Below, piece after piece: positions 11,461-24,200 of a stretch of DNA of 64,000 bases. Origin of the DNA: Haberlea rhodopensis. Taxonomy: Eukaryota > Streptophyta > Magnoliopsida > Lamiales > Gesneriaceae. Each line of letters begins with the position of its first letter. The first letter of the stretch is position 1. The translations under genes were made by a program, and so were the position numbers. The stretch spans positions 5,426,886-5,490,885 of the forward strand of contig CAJQUN010000015.1 in the NCBI GenBank assembly GCA_907163345.1, read 5' to 3'. Below the pieces are notes generated by a model that was given only the letters and a program-made list of their open reading frames with translations, was not told the origin of the DNA and did no database searches.

Positions 11461-13058
11461 AATATAATAAGCCTAGAACACTATGAACAGTGTTCTGGGT
11501 CTATTCCCGCATCCCGAGAAACAGTACCCATTATTTTCAATTTTTTCCTTTTTTTCTTTTTAAAAAATGCATAGGCTTTTGTTGGGCTTGTGTTGAATTT
11601 AACAACGAGCTTGTGTTTAATATAAGGGATGCATTTTGGGCCATTTTAGGGGTTGTGTATTTTATGTGTTGGCCCAGTTTTTTTTTTTTTTTTGGGTTTT
11701 AAGATATCGGTGTTGGATTTTGGGGATTGGGGAGAGGGTAGGCGTGCCAGGCGTCTTGTGGTCGGGTGGAGGAAAATCCGGGGAGATGTGTTGTCCTTGC
11801 TTTGTTTTATGGTGATGCGCCGCCTTCTCGGGTTTTTTATGGCGGGCAAATGGTGGTATTCTGCTATTGCTCGATGGTTTGTGTTTGGGACCGGTGGTTC
11901 TTCATTTTCTCTCTTTTTTCATAGGAGTTGACTTATGGGAGCTGGCCATCGTTCTTTTTCAGACATCATTCTTGCTCGGTGGTTTGTTTCTCGGACCAAG
12001 GGTTCTTCTTTTTGACTCTTTTTTGGCAGGGACGTGACTGATTGGAGCCGACCATCCTTCTTTCGGCGAACAGAGGTTATGTACTCTTGCTCGGTGATTT
12101 ACAGCTAACTCCGTTGGTTCGTGGTTGTTATTGTTGCTGCTTGGTGGTTCTTGTTGTGTTTTGCTTGGTTGTTTACGCCTCAGACCGGATGTAAGTGCTT
12201 TGTCTTGTGGTTTCTTCGACTTTTCTTTCTTGGTTTTTTTCTTGCAGAGATCCGGTGGGGGTCAGCCATCGCTTCTTTCAGGCGTCTCTTTTGCTTTGGT
12301 GGTTTGAAATCTATTTTCCCTTCTATCAGTAGCATTGTTAGGTGTTATTTTTTGGTCTGAATTTTCTCGTTTCCTCATAGGCCTTCTTGTTGCTGCAACT
12401 TTTGTTTTAGGTTTGTTTTTCTTATTGTTGTTGGATGAATCTTTTCTTTTCATACTTTCTTTGTTTTGGGTGTTACAAGCTGGATTAGTGGTGTTACCTC
12501 ACTGCATGGGGTTACTTGTGGTTTGCCAAATGTTTATTGTGCTTTTCTACACACAAGCTACCACATGGTTTTACAGGGGACGCCAAGTCAACCAAAAGGA
12601 AACTCGATTTTTGTTCCTTTTCCACGACAACAGACAAAGGGGTTGGAGGACTTGGTTTAGGGACATCGTTGGGCGGCTTGTGGGATAGGTGATACTTTCA
12701 CAGCCCAACAGAACACACCAAGAGTTTATATTCGATATGTTATCAACAAAATTTACTAACTTTTTCTTCAATGTTTGTCGCATATTACCTCAAAGAATAT
12801 CACATAGTTGTATTTCTATTTTTGTAGCTCTTGTTCAGGGGCACAGGGCTCGTGCCATGACAAAAAAACAAAACAACCGTTAGTGAACATACAACCCGAT
12901 GTGCTCACCCAACAGCTCGAGAAAAACACAGTCCAAAGGGTAATTCATAGACGAAATTTCCTTCTTAACTGTAGATGAACTTTTGACAACAATAAACTTT
13001 AGCCTCCAGCAATGCTTTGTCATGCAGCTTGCGACACTAAAAAAAACTAACGAGCAAG

Positions 13059-13208
13059 ATGTCTTTGCACCGGGTTATCATTGATGATGACGACTCAAAA
13101 GACAGTCTCGATGATGATCGACTACTTGGAACCATTGTCCAAGGTTATCTCCCCCAATTTCATGTTGCTATTGCATCACTCGATATCAACCTTACTTGTG
13201 GGAAATGA
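13059..13208 (+). CDS. Short acidic ORF of unknown status inside the Helitron candidate
   Basis: An ATG frame of 49 codons beginning MSLHRVIIDDDDSKDSLDDD. It has an acidic N-terminal cluster and no recognised domain. It could be an exon of a gene fragment captured by the Helitron, or chance. No splice signals were found that join it convincingly to neighbouring frames. Confidence 0.15.
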   Translation: MSLHRVIIDDDDSKDSLDDDRLLGTIVQGYLPQFHVAIASLDINLTCGK

Positions 13209-15135
13209 TTGTTGTATGTAGCCTCACATAGAAGAAACAAAAGAAACTCTCCAGTTTGCCAGAGCAAAATAGATCACCAATTGGTTCAAGTGAATGAGGT
13301 CTGTAAAGATGTTTTGTAAATGAATTGTATTCTTTAATCTGTGATAACAGTAATATTTTCTGTGGTTTCTTCCCTTTTGTCATTGAGAAAAGCGATGCCA
13401 ATAAGTTTCCTAACACTATCATTTGTTATGAAATTTCACTTATATTGAAGGGTTTCAGATGTTTACGATTATATTTCCTATGTCAGACTGAATCAAATCT
13501 CAGCAATTAAGGATTTGATTCGTTGAGATTTACCAATAGCATAAAGAGCCTGATCAATGCATCAGGGAGCATCACATGAAAAATGACAATCTTAGCAATC
13601 TGGTTTCTTTGTCAAACTCATTGAAAAGTTCTTATTGGGTAACACTTTGGGATCCCCACACTTTAGCACATTTTCCTTTCCTTTTTTCCCCAAAAAATTG
13701 GGCATTATTTCCACATTGGGCCCTTATTGAAGTCATTGTTTTGTCCTATCTAATTTTTTTCTTCAGCTTATTCCTTGATATTTGGTTACAAGCACACTCA
13801 CTCCTCCTGACATGTGTTTGATTGCCACTAAATGAGTTTCTCCTGCATTTGATTGAATTCCAATTTCTATCATCTCATTTTTACTTTGTGGCAAGCATCA
13901 ATAAGCTGACTAAGAAAACAATTTAGCCATTGAGTGGAATGATGGATGAGGTAACGACTTTATTTGGGAAGCTTCTCCAAGGTGCAACATCACAAATATA
14001 TCTTAAGTATTAGCGTGTTGATGGATTTGAATCACCAAGTTATACGTAGCAGATGTGAGTAACCATACATCATTTGATTCTACATGCCAACCTAACATCA
14101 TTGTAGCTCATTATATTTTATAAGTGCTTGTTATGGGGTGTACAGTAAATTTATTCGGCAACTTGGTGTTTTTAGGCGATGGACAAGAACTTAGATTTTT
14201 TGATTAATATAGTTTGATAAAATGAACAATTGAAATCCCATCCTTCATGTTCAAAATAAAATCCGGTGCACTATTTTGCATTTGTTCTTGGTATTAAGTT
14301 AGTGACTTGTAGAGAAAAAAAATTGTTTATATTGTGAATCATTTTTATATAAGACTGTTTATGTGATTGATGAGAAATTGGTATATTGGTTGCTTATGAT
14401 TGTCCATCACAAAAAGTAAAGCTCATTCTATACAGTGAGTCTTTGAATAGTGGAAATTGTTGGATGCATGGGTTCCTCCTATATTTTATATAGGACCTAC
14501 TTGTATTTATATGCATTCCTGGATTTCACTATATAGATATTATTCCCTGTGTAAAATAGACCATACCATTAAAGAACATGGAAACGCTACTAATAAGTAT
14601 TAACTATAACAGGAAAATGAAAAAAAGGTTATGTATGAGTCCACTTTAGTCTAGCTACAATGATGGCAAATTGGCAATGATTGACAAGGCCTGGATATGG
14701 AGGTAGCAAACTAAGCTGTTACGAATTTAATGAATATTTGTTATCAATAATGAGTTTTGTTGATTATTTTCCCAGAGAACAATTCTTTAATAATTTATTC
14801 TACTAGGGAATTGCTTATCTTTTTACGGTTTTATTCGTAGAAGCCCTTCGATAAGTAATAATTCACTCATATAGATTTTAAACTTCTCCATTGCTGGATA
14901 TAGATGATTCTCTACGAGGTTGAATTCTTTTGGTTCTACACTTGATGTTTGTTAAATCTTTCTTAAGAACATATGTAAACCAAAAGGGTTTCTGACAATA
15001 ATCGATTTTGGTTCCCCAAAACATTGGATGCAACAAACTTCTTTGATTTCTCCTTGTTGCCACTCAAGAGGTAAGATTTTTCATACTTTTAGTTGTTTGT
15101 TTGCTCATTGATTTTTGTTCTTGACGTTGGGTACG

Positions 15136-15170
15136 GGCACCGCGCTTTGCGCAGTGCCAATAGTAACTAG
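15136..15170 (+). other. Helitron 3' terminal hairpin and CTAG end
   Basis: Arms GGCACCGCGC (15136-15145) and GCGCAGTGCC (15149-15158) pair with one mismatch across a TTT loop. CTAG ends at 15170 and the next base is T, consistent with Helitron insertion between A/G and T. Confidence 0.7.
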
Positions 15171-15205
15171 TATATATATACTAGTTAATTTGGCACCGCG
15201 CAGTG
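15171..15205 (-). mobile_element. Half of an oppositely oriented Helitron 3' terminus
   Basis: Read on the minus strand, 15205-15181 gives CACTGCGCGGTGCC, a short spacer and CTAG. This mirrors the right half of the hairpin and end at 15149-15170. The left hairpin arm is absent. Together the two ends form a perfect 22-bp palindrome at 15165-15186. Confidence 0.45.
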
Positions 15206-15740
15206 AGATTGTAACGTGGTATATATATCCAACAAAGCGTCCGACACAAGTTCAACAGACAGTTCTAGAGAATAAAAAGATGGTTCATACGCATTGAACA
15301 TACATAATCGTACGTATATAAAATCAAATAGGTTGGAGTAAACATAAGTTTTCCCAACAGTACACCATAGCAAGAGTTGACATATGATATCCTTGTAGGG
15401 CCCAATAGATTCTCTAAACAAAAGTCATCTACGAAAGTGCAGTAGTATATGACATCAATCAAAATAAAAGTAAATCTCAACGAGCTCCAAAAAATCAATC
15501 AAAAGTTGTTCGCAAGAGTTTTCAAAATGACGATGGCTCATTTCATAATGCAGATATGTGTTCGGTTTCTCATAGCAGTAGCGAGCATCGCATAAGAAGA
15601 ATTATAGTTTATATTTATTGTTGTAGTTGCATTGTTATTTTAGGATATTGCTCTTATATTACTTGCTATGGCCTCATGATTAATTAATCATCTTACTTTT
15701 ATAATTATTTATATACTTTCTGACAAATAATGAATGTAAG
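15206..15740. other. Spacer, possibly body of the minus-strand Helitron
   Basis: No gene recognised. Short open frames on both strands do not match any family I know. Confidence 0.35.
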
Positions 15741-16760
15741 TGTGACGTCCCAAATTATTATCAAACAAGTAATATATAATTATCATAATTTAATTTTTCT
15801 AATTTTTTTGATATAATCTCCTTATACATGAAGGGAAAATTTGATGCCAAACATCATAACAAAGGTAATCAATAACAATCACATATTAGCAACGGGTCGC
15901 AGGTAAGCCAAAACTCAAAATGTATACAAACAAACAAAACTGACGACCTATAATCTACCAAAAATTCATCATGCCGAATATTTTATAAAAAAATTTATTA
16001 TTAAAGTTTGCCACGAAAAAAATCTATTTTGAACTATCTGTTTTTTTAATTCATACTTGATAAAATCAAATTTTTTCTAAAAAAAAAAGATACCGTTTAA
16101 ATTTTAAAAATTGAGATAAGATTGATGTACTGTTGGGTCAAGGATTTTGATATAATCTCCTTATACATTAAGGGGATATTTGATGCCAAACATCAGAACA
16201 AATGTAATACCACATATTAGCAATGGGTCGTAGGTAAGCAAAAAATCAAAAATGCACACATATTAGCAATGGGTCGTAGGTAAGAAAAAAATCAAAAAGT
16301 ACATAAACAAGCAAAATCGACGACATGTTATCTACCAAAAAGTTATCATACCGAATATTTTATAAAAAATACAAATACAAAAATAAAAGAAAAAGAAAAC
16401 AAAATTTTTTTTAAAAAAATAAAAAAAAGTGACGTGAGGTTAAGAATTCTCTCTCCGGTCTTACCATCAGCGGGAACATCCGCCAGAGCGAGCTCGGTTT
16501 CTCAAGCATAAAGCGAGAGTTTTCACTGCCTTATAAGAGAGAGAGAAGCGAGCGTAAAGACTAAAATATGTATATGGTATAAAATATATTAGTTATAATG
16601 TGCGTAACAAACTAGAATAGTTTGATGATCCTCTCAGTTTTGATTTTTGAATATTTCATCGCGCAGAAGCTTTGTGCAACTCGGAAAATTTCCGTTTGTG
16701 GGTCACAAGAGAAGGCTATAAAAGTCGAGAACTACCAACCAAAAGACCCTTTGTTTCTCA
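15741..16760. repeat. LTR-like sequence carrying a diverged direct repeat
   Basis: Starts TGTGACGTCCC, a common start of plant Ty3/gypsy LTRs. Two copies of one segment lie at 15810-15990 and 16149-16369, sharing TATAATCTCCTTATACAT, TTTGATGCCAAACATCA and CCGAATATTTTATAAA. The second copy is longer because an inner phrase (CACATATTAGCAATGGGTCG) is itself duplicated. A TATA-like CTATAAAAG lies at about 16716. This may be a solo or truncated LTR, but no partner LTR or end was found. Confidence 0.45.
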
Positions 16761-16869
16761 AACTTGGGTTTTAAAAAACATGTAGGAATAAGTTTACTTA
16801 ATTCATAATATAAATATCAAACACTTAATATATATTTTTAAAAAAAACTGAATTATATATGTTTTGTAC

Positions 16870-17010
16870 CCAAACCCAATCGGGTAGTAACAGAGGTGGC
16901 AAACGGCCGGGCGGCACGAGGCCCGGCATGCCAAGGGCCTTGCCAAATGGCCCTGTCGCTATAGTAACGGGTTGTGCTGGGCCAATGGTATAGACACGGC
17001 CAGTGGACAT
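16870..17010. mobile_element. hAT-like terminal fragment
   Basis: ACAGAGGTGGCAAACGGCCG and the following GGCCCGGCATGCC resemble ends of plant hAT MITEs such as the one at 49292-49978. No second terminus was found, so this is a fragment at best. Confidence 0.35.
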
Positions 17011-17332
17011 GATTTTTTTTTTTTTCAATTTTTTTTTAATACCTTACATAAACTTTTAAGCAGTTAAAATATACTTTTGACTCTGATATTTTTGCTTGCT
17101 TCTACAAAAAACATTAATAATAATAATAATAAATGGTAAAGTGAAATTAGTAACATAAACTATTTTCGTCCTAAACCAACCCCAATAAAGAACCAAGAAA
17201 GATGACAACAGAAACGGCCGAAAGTCCAAGTGCTAATTTATAATGTCAACAAATTCAATAAATGCTAAATGGAATCTTACCACTAGTAATATACTTTATG
17301 GATTTATACCACTAGTATTTTGGAGCATATTA

Positions 17333-17535
17333 TGTTAGGATTAAATGATTATTATTAGGCTAAAAGTTATAGATGTTAGCAGATATGCAACTTTATTTCC
17401 TTACACAACGACAATACAAATCATATACCAAACGACAGATAAACATCAGAGACTACACCACGTGTGTACCGAAATGTCAAGCTTATTATGCCATAGACGA
17501 TGAGACATACTTCGTCTACGAGCACAGAGTGAATA
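17333..17535. repeat. Dispersed repeat, copy 1 (with 54908-55105)
   Basis: Begins TGTTAGGATTAA and includes GGCTAAAAGTTATAGATGTT, 'acgacagataaacat' and 'acgagcacaga'. The same order with substitutions recurs at 54908-55105. It is an unclassified transposon fragment and no protein is evident. Confidence 0.6.
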
Positions 17536-18271
17536 TGTCGTATAATTCTCAATACATTACATGTAAATACTTTTCAGTGAGTGACTGAGAGACCAAACGT
17601 CTCTTTCAATGCACCATATGTAATATGGAATAGCTATTTAAAGCAAAAAGTGCTTTGGAATGAATACACCAAGCCTTTAGTTGGTAATTGTTCCCACAGA
17701 TTTCACAATTCCCCTTCTAAAAGACTCTTCAGCTGCCTCTCGTATTCCCATTATACTTTTCTTGAATATGTGTCAACCAATAACACTATATATCTTACAG
17801 TACTGATATATTTCTCACACTACACAATATTTATAAAAAAATTCTTCAATCTGCGAAAACCAGAGCCATTCCTCGGTCTTCGATATTCACAGGTAATCCT
17901 TACAATATATATATGCATGCATATATGTATATATGCAGGGGTTAAGTCAGGATTCAAAGACGATTTAGACTAAAAAATTAAATTTTGAAAAGTAACACTA
18001 ATTTTTTTGTTGAAATTTGCATGGTTTTGGAGCTCATTCTAGCCCATAGGTGGCTCCTCCCATATGTGTAGTAATGTATTGCACAAGTGTCACTGTACAT
18101 TTTTCACCAGCACTTGTGTGTATATATATTGGAAAACTATGTTCTGGGCTTTCGATTCACAGGGTTGAAAGATGGCCACGACCTGTTTTGAACTTTTTTA
18201 TGGTTTATTACTAATTTTCATGTGCATGCAGTGCAGTTATATATATATATATAAATACTTCTTGTGTGAAT
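17536..18271. promoter_or_regulatory. Upstream region of the lyase gene
   Basis: No gene homology. TATA-like runs occur at about 18119-18129 and 18237-18254, the latter very close to the predicted ATG. An upstream ATG frame (from 18172) overlaps the lyase start in another frame and would act as an upstream ORF only if transcription starts above it. The transcription start is unknown. Confidence 0.35.
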
Positions 18272-21200
18272 ATGAAGAATATGGGTTGTTGGAGATGGAA
18301 GAGACAATGGGGCTTGATTTTTGGATGTTTTGGCATCGTTCTTCAGTTATTGCCACCCACTGATTGTGGGAGATCACAGTTAAGTTTGCCTTTCAGTTTT
18401 ATATATATCCATCACTTTTTTATTTACTGCTCCGCCACATTGTTATTATCATGAAAAACTTTATTATTAATTTATTTATTTCGGTCAATACTATCGAGCA
18501 TGTTTTGGGGAAATATATGTTTTTTTTTGCGATCTAGAGATTGTCCAATAATTGAGCCGTAACTACAATTGATCTAGATACATTTCCTTTAGGTCGTGTG
18601 TTGGGTGACTTGAGGATGATATTAATACAATGGTCCCGTAGAATATGGATATTTGTTATAGTAGTCTCAAACTTTTAGAATAATCAAATATACTCCCAAA
18701 GAATTTATTTTTTTAACAGTAGTATCATATAAATATTTTTATCAAATATAAATACAGTATCACATAAATTATTTTTTAACAAAAATTGTCCAAATTTTGT
18801 TAAAAATTTAGGACCGCTATATTTAATAAAAAATTTTAGTGAGACTCTTTTGTTAAAAAATAATTTTCTGGAAATATATAAATTAATAACTCATTCATAG
18901 ATTAATCATAAATTTCTTTTTGTTAAGAATATAGGATCACTATATTTGATTGATCTATAAATATTTCATAATAAATGACTTAAAAAATTCAACGTAATCA
19001 CTGCTTTAATAGTTTTATTTCGAGAATGGGGCTCTGTAATACAACTATAATCTTCAACTCCACCTTATTAATCAGTTTTCATTACACTCTCAATTTTCTA
19101 CTCGTGAATCAATAGATCTGTATTTGCGTTATTTTCTTTAGAGTAGTTCAAGATATATTCAAAATTCATTCTGTGGTGATAATTCAATGTAGTTGTTGTG
19201 TTGATGTAAACTAATAATTATTAATTTATTGATTATTGAATATGGCTAAATAATAGGATTTTGACAATCGCAAGTCGTTTAATTTATAGAATTTTAACTA
19301 TAATCAAATCAACTGTCCCAATCCCAATCAAATTACCTACATCAAATAGATATTATAAGTCAAACATATTCTCATATCACTGTAATATTTAAAATAGGAT
19401 AATTTTTTTTTAAAAATGATCTAATAGAATATAGACTTTTCCGATACTAGTCTTAGATTTTTAGGACTATCAAGTATAGTCTCACAAAAATTATTTTAAA
19501 TAAAAAATAGTCACACATGTATTTTTAACAAATTTAGACACATTATTTTTTTTATAGCAAAAGTGTTATTATAATTGACTATGGGGCTTTGAAACAACTT
19601 TTGGTTAAAACAAAAATTTGGGACTAGTATTAATTAAACAAAAGTTTGGGGCTATTTTTTATTAAAAAATAATTTCCATGGGAATATATTTGCTTAGTCC
19701 TAAAAATTTAGGATCAGTAATACAAATACTCTTATGTTAGGAGACCATTTTAAAAATTACCATTTAAAATATTTATCATTTTGTAATTGTAATTCTACTC
19801 AGTACTCACCAACAAATCCGTGATCATGTCCAAACAAAGAAGTGTACTTGTTCTCTCTTATCAAATAGTTAAGTTTCCAATACTACATATATAATATTTT
19901 ATGTTCTAACACTTTACTGCACTAACATTTTTCATTCCCTATGCATGTTATTTTCGTGGAGGTCGGGGCTAGGGTTAACCCCATCAGGGTCAATACAAAA
20001 TTTTGTATTATATGTGGAAATGTGGACCTCACATTTTATATTTTCACATGTTGTCCAATGAGAATGTAAAATTTTGCATTCGCTCCACATTTCCACATGT
20101 TGTCCAATGAAAATGCAAAGTTTCGCATTGGCCCCGGTGGGTTAACCCTAGCCCCGACCTCCCCGTTATTATGATAAGAACAATCCCTTTTTGATTATGT
20201 TTTATCTCTAATGCAATATAGTTTGTGATTTAATCTTATGTTAATTTTGTTGCTGAAGGTTTCAGAAGAATATGGATGATATGATGTACTTTCCACCAGT
20301 TCAGTTGCTTTTACTGGATGATCACGTACGTTGGATTATAACTATATATCTTCATTTCATTTTTTCTGACATATACTTTATAATATACTCAATATATATT
20401 ACATATTACTAGTAAACAGTTATAATATTTTACGGGTTGCAATGCTGATCCAAACTTTTAAAATTAATATAGTCACATGGAAATTGTTTTAAATCATAAT
20501 AGCATCAAACTTTTGTTTTAAATTATATTAGTACCAAACTTTTGTTTTTAATCAAAAGTGGCTTTAATTATCTCTATTGGACAACTTTTGTAAAATTAAT
20601 TTCTGTATGTGGGACTAAACAATTTCTGTGTGACTATACTTAATTAATCATAAAAGTTTGCCACTACAAATTGAAAAATCCATATTTTATGAGACCATTC
20701 TTAAAATTTACCCTATTGTTTCGAATTTATCCTCAAACGCCTGGTTTTGTGACTACAATTACATCAAAATATTTTCAACAGGCAGTTGTAAACAATGCCC
20801 TTTTAAGTGTCATGTTGTCTATTCCTGGAGGTTCGATAGCCAAAATTCAATATAATGGGATTGAGAATTTACTACAAACGGGGTATGAAGAAAATAATAG
20901 AGGGTATGCCTTTTTCAGTTTTTTGTCTATTCAAAAAACTAATATTCCAAACATAAAATAAAATTTGAAAGAATAATTTATTATAAGTCTAACTCCATTT
21001 ACTAATATAGGTATTGGGACATAAATTGGAGCCATCTTGAACATCCTAAAGACATTTATGATAAGTGAGTTGTCCACTTTTTGATTTATTTGTTTTGTAT
21101 TGTCTTTCGAGTATCTGTAAGAATAACTGATTGAGGAGTGGATGGATTTAGGATCGAAGGGACTAGTTTTGATGTTATAATGGAAGATGATAATCAAGTA

Positions 21201-24200
21201 GAGCTTTCATTCAAGAAGACATGGAATTCTTCGCTGTCTAAGGAACCGCCCCTCAATATTGATAAAAGGTGCAGTGTAAGTCCAAAACATCACTCATTTT
21301 TATTTTCTTCATCTTAATTAGTCGACTTTCGTTGCTAATATCTATTTAAATGTAAAGGTTTATAATGCTGCGTGGCTGTGTTGGCTTTTATGTGTATGGA
21401 GTTTTCGAGCGTCTAGAGGGATGGCCTGCTATGAGCATCTCCCAAGGAAGAACAGTATTTAAGCTGCAAGACAACTTGTAAAAGCATTCTTACTTTAACA
21501 TATACAAATTATTTAGTATGTTCATATGAATGATTACAAGTAAGATTTTGTAAAAGCATGTTTCTGTTATATAATTATGTATAGGTTTCGGTATATGGCA
21601 GTGTCTGATGAAAGACAAAGAATCATGCCCACATCGAAAGATCGCGAGAAAGGTCAGATTCTCGACTATCCTGAAGCTGTTCTTCTAACAGATCCAGGCA
21701 ATGGTTTCCTTAGAGGAGAGGTATTTTACTAAGGGGACAAAAAATCTTCCATTTTCATTATCTAAGTTGAACTCTTCAAAATGTTTTAATTAGAAATGAA
21801 AGAAAAAATTATGTTTGGAATTATGTTCCATATTAAATGAATGATCTTTTAATCCTGTTGTAAATAGGTTGATGACAAGTATCAGTATTCAAGTGACAAC
21901 AAGGATGGTCGAGTCCACGGATGGATCTGTTCGGATCCTCCAACAGGGTTTTGGATAATCACTCCAAGTAATGAGTTCAAAACAGGTGGTCCTGTCAAGC
22001 AAGATCTAACTTCTCATGCCGGTCCAATCTCCCTGTCTGTAAGTTTATACACTACATATTTATTAGGCCTGCTTCAATCCATTGGTAAGAGATAATCTTG
22101 TTTATGTACGTCCTGCCATACACATTTCATTTGCAGATGTTCTTCAGCACGCATTACTCTGGGGTGCCTTTGATCTTGAAATTTCAAGACGGTGAACCAT
22201 GGAAAAAGGTTCTTGGTCCTGTTTTTATCTACCTGAATTCAGTATTAGCTGATGAAGATCCACTTTCTATGTGGACAGATGCCAAAGAACAGGTACTGGC
22301 TATGATTTTAGTAATATTTTTAGTTTCTTGTGTGAAAGTATTCAAGTTATTTCAAGGAATTCTGATAATGTAGATACTTTGTTAGATGCTCATAGAAACA
22401 GAAAATTGGCCATATGATTTCCCGGTTTCAGAAGATTTCCCTTTTGCTGAGCAACGGGGCACAGTGAGTGGTCGATTGCTGGTTCGTGACAGGTATTTTC
22501 TTAGTCTAACGTTTTTGGTCCAATAAGTATTCAAGAAACCTGTGAAATTGTGTCTCCAACTTTGCATATATATACATGTGCTATGAGCTAAAGTTTAGCT
22601 GAAATTTTTAAGTCCCAATTGACATATGAAATTTAAACATGGATTGATCCGAATTTTTTTTTATAAATTCATGGTACTAGTTACATCAGTACTGAAAGGC
22701 TAATTATGGCAAATTCTGCATTTGTTGGATTAGCCCTGCCTGGAGATGCAGGATCATGGCAAAGAGAAAACAAGGTTAATCAGTGATTCTTGCATGCTGT
22801 TTTTTAAGTTCAAAAAATCAAATGATTTACGAAGGATCCATATATTCATTAGTTGTTAAACTAATCTTTGACAGGGCTACCAATTCTGGACTCGGGCTGA
22901 TGCATCAGGGTACTTTCTAATTACCGATGTTCGAGCTGGGAACTATAGTTTATATGCTTGGGTTCCCGGATTCATCGGTGACTACAAATGTAACATCAGC
23001 ATCAACATTTTACCAGGTTTTGGAATATTTTTATATAGAAGAAACTACATCTTTACTATGTGGTTAACTTCAATGGTTCATGCAATGACATTAGGAAGCG
23101 AAATCAAGCTGAAGAATCTTGTATTCCACCCTCCAAGAAATGGTCCTACGCTGTGGGAGATCGGAATTCCCGATCGTACTGCTTCTGAATACTTCGTGCC
23201 TGATCCAAATCCGACACTTATGAACCAGTTGTACACTAACCATGCAGAAAAGTATGCATGCATGAAACTCTTTCATTCTAATGGCATTTCACTTGCATTT
23301 CTGCACCAGAAACGAGTTGTGATCCTTACTCGAAACCGCATATAACAGGTTTAGGCAGTACGGTTTATGGGATCGGTACACAGATTTGTACCCAAATGAA
23401 GATTTAGTTTTTACAGTTGGCTTGAGTGCCTATCAAACAGATTGGTACTTTGCTCACGTGAACAGGTACTTGTTTAATTTTATACATTTATTGTTTTTTT
23501 TTTCTAGTACTGGTTGTAATGTGTTGCAGTATAGGAATGCTGGAAATAAAACATACATACCAACGACATGGAAAATTTTGTTCGAACTCACAAATTTATG
23601 TGTGTCTGGAAATTACACTCTTCAACTGGCATTGGCATCAGCCAACGATGCACAATTACAGGTTAGACTCAATTTCCCTAGGCTTTTCACTTCCTTCTTG
23701 TCTTCAAGCATGAGGAGAATAGAATAATGGAACCTGAGATTAGTAGTTGACTCCATTGGTTAACTTTGGCCAGGTCGCATAGTCCGGGCTATTTCGTAGC
23801 ACACTACTTCTGTTACACATTAGCACAGTCTTTTGATCACATCTAATTATCAACATAAAAAAAAATACAAATCACCACTTTTTCTTATTCATTACTTTTG
23901 CTGATACACCGAGTTTTGTTTCATAATCGTGTTCTTTTCGTGTCTCTTGATTCATTAGTATGATGATATTATCCTGATCGGAGTTTAGGTTCGTGTAAAC
24001 AACGAAACAACAAGAACACCTTATTTTACAACGGGTGTGATAGGAAAGGACAATGCTATTGCAAGACATGGAATACATGGATTATATTGGCTATACAGTG
24101 TAAGTATACCAGGTTACCTACTTGTGAACACAACTAACACGATCTTTTTGACTCAAACGAGAGCCTGGAGCCCTTGGAAAGGAATTATGTACGATTATAT

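Larger units (their letters stand above)
11459..15170 (+). mobile_element. Probable Helitron (non-autonomous), + orientation
   Basis: The right end has the Helitron hallmark: a GC-rich hairpin (15136-15158, arms of 10 bp with one mismatch and a TTT loop), then a short spacer and CTAG (15167-15170) followed by T. The left end reads ACCAATATAATAAG after TA repeats, resembling plant Helitron 5' ends, but the canonical TC is not clear, so the 5' border is tentative. The first 1.2 kb is strongly G+T rich with an 'aacagtgttct' start block. I recognise no Rep/helicase or RPA coding sequence. Open frames inside (for example 12335-12688) lack support. Confidence 0.55.

Noticed and set aside
11653..12688. 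Series of Phe/Gly/Trp-rich ORFs in the Helitron candidate
   Set aside because: The composition reflects the G+T-rich strand. Frames overlap each other and none shows a domain.
18266..18454. ORF starting at 18266 as an independent gene
   Set aside because: It starts at GTG. Its useful part is lyase exon 1 from ATG 18272, and the rest reads into the intron.
23522..23534. Alternative acceptor TTGCAG at 23524-23529 for lyase exon 15
   Set aside because: It would shift the frame. The next AG at 23533-23534 restores the conserved reading.
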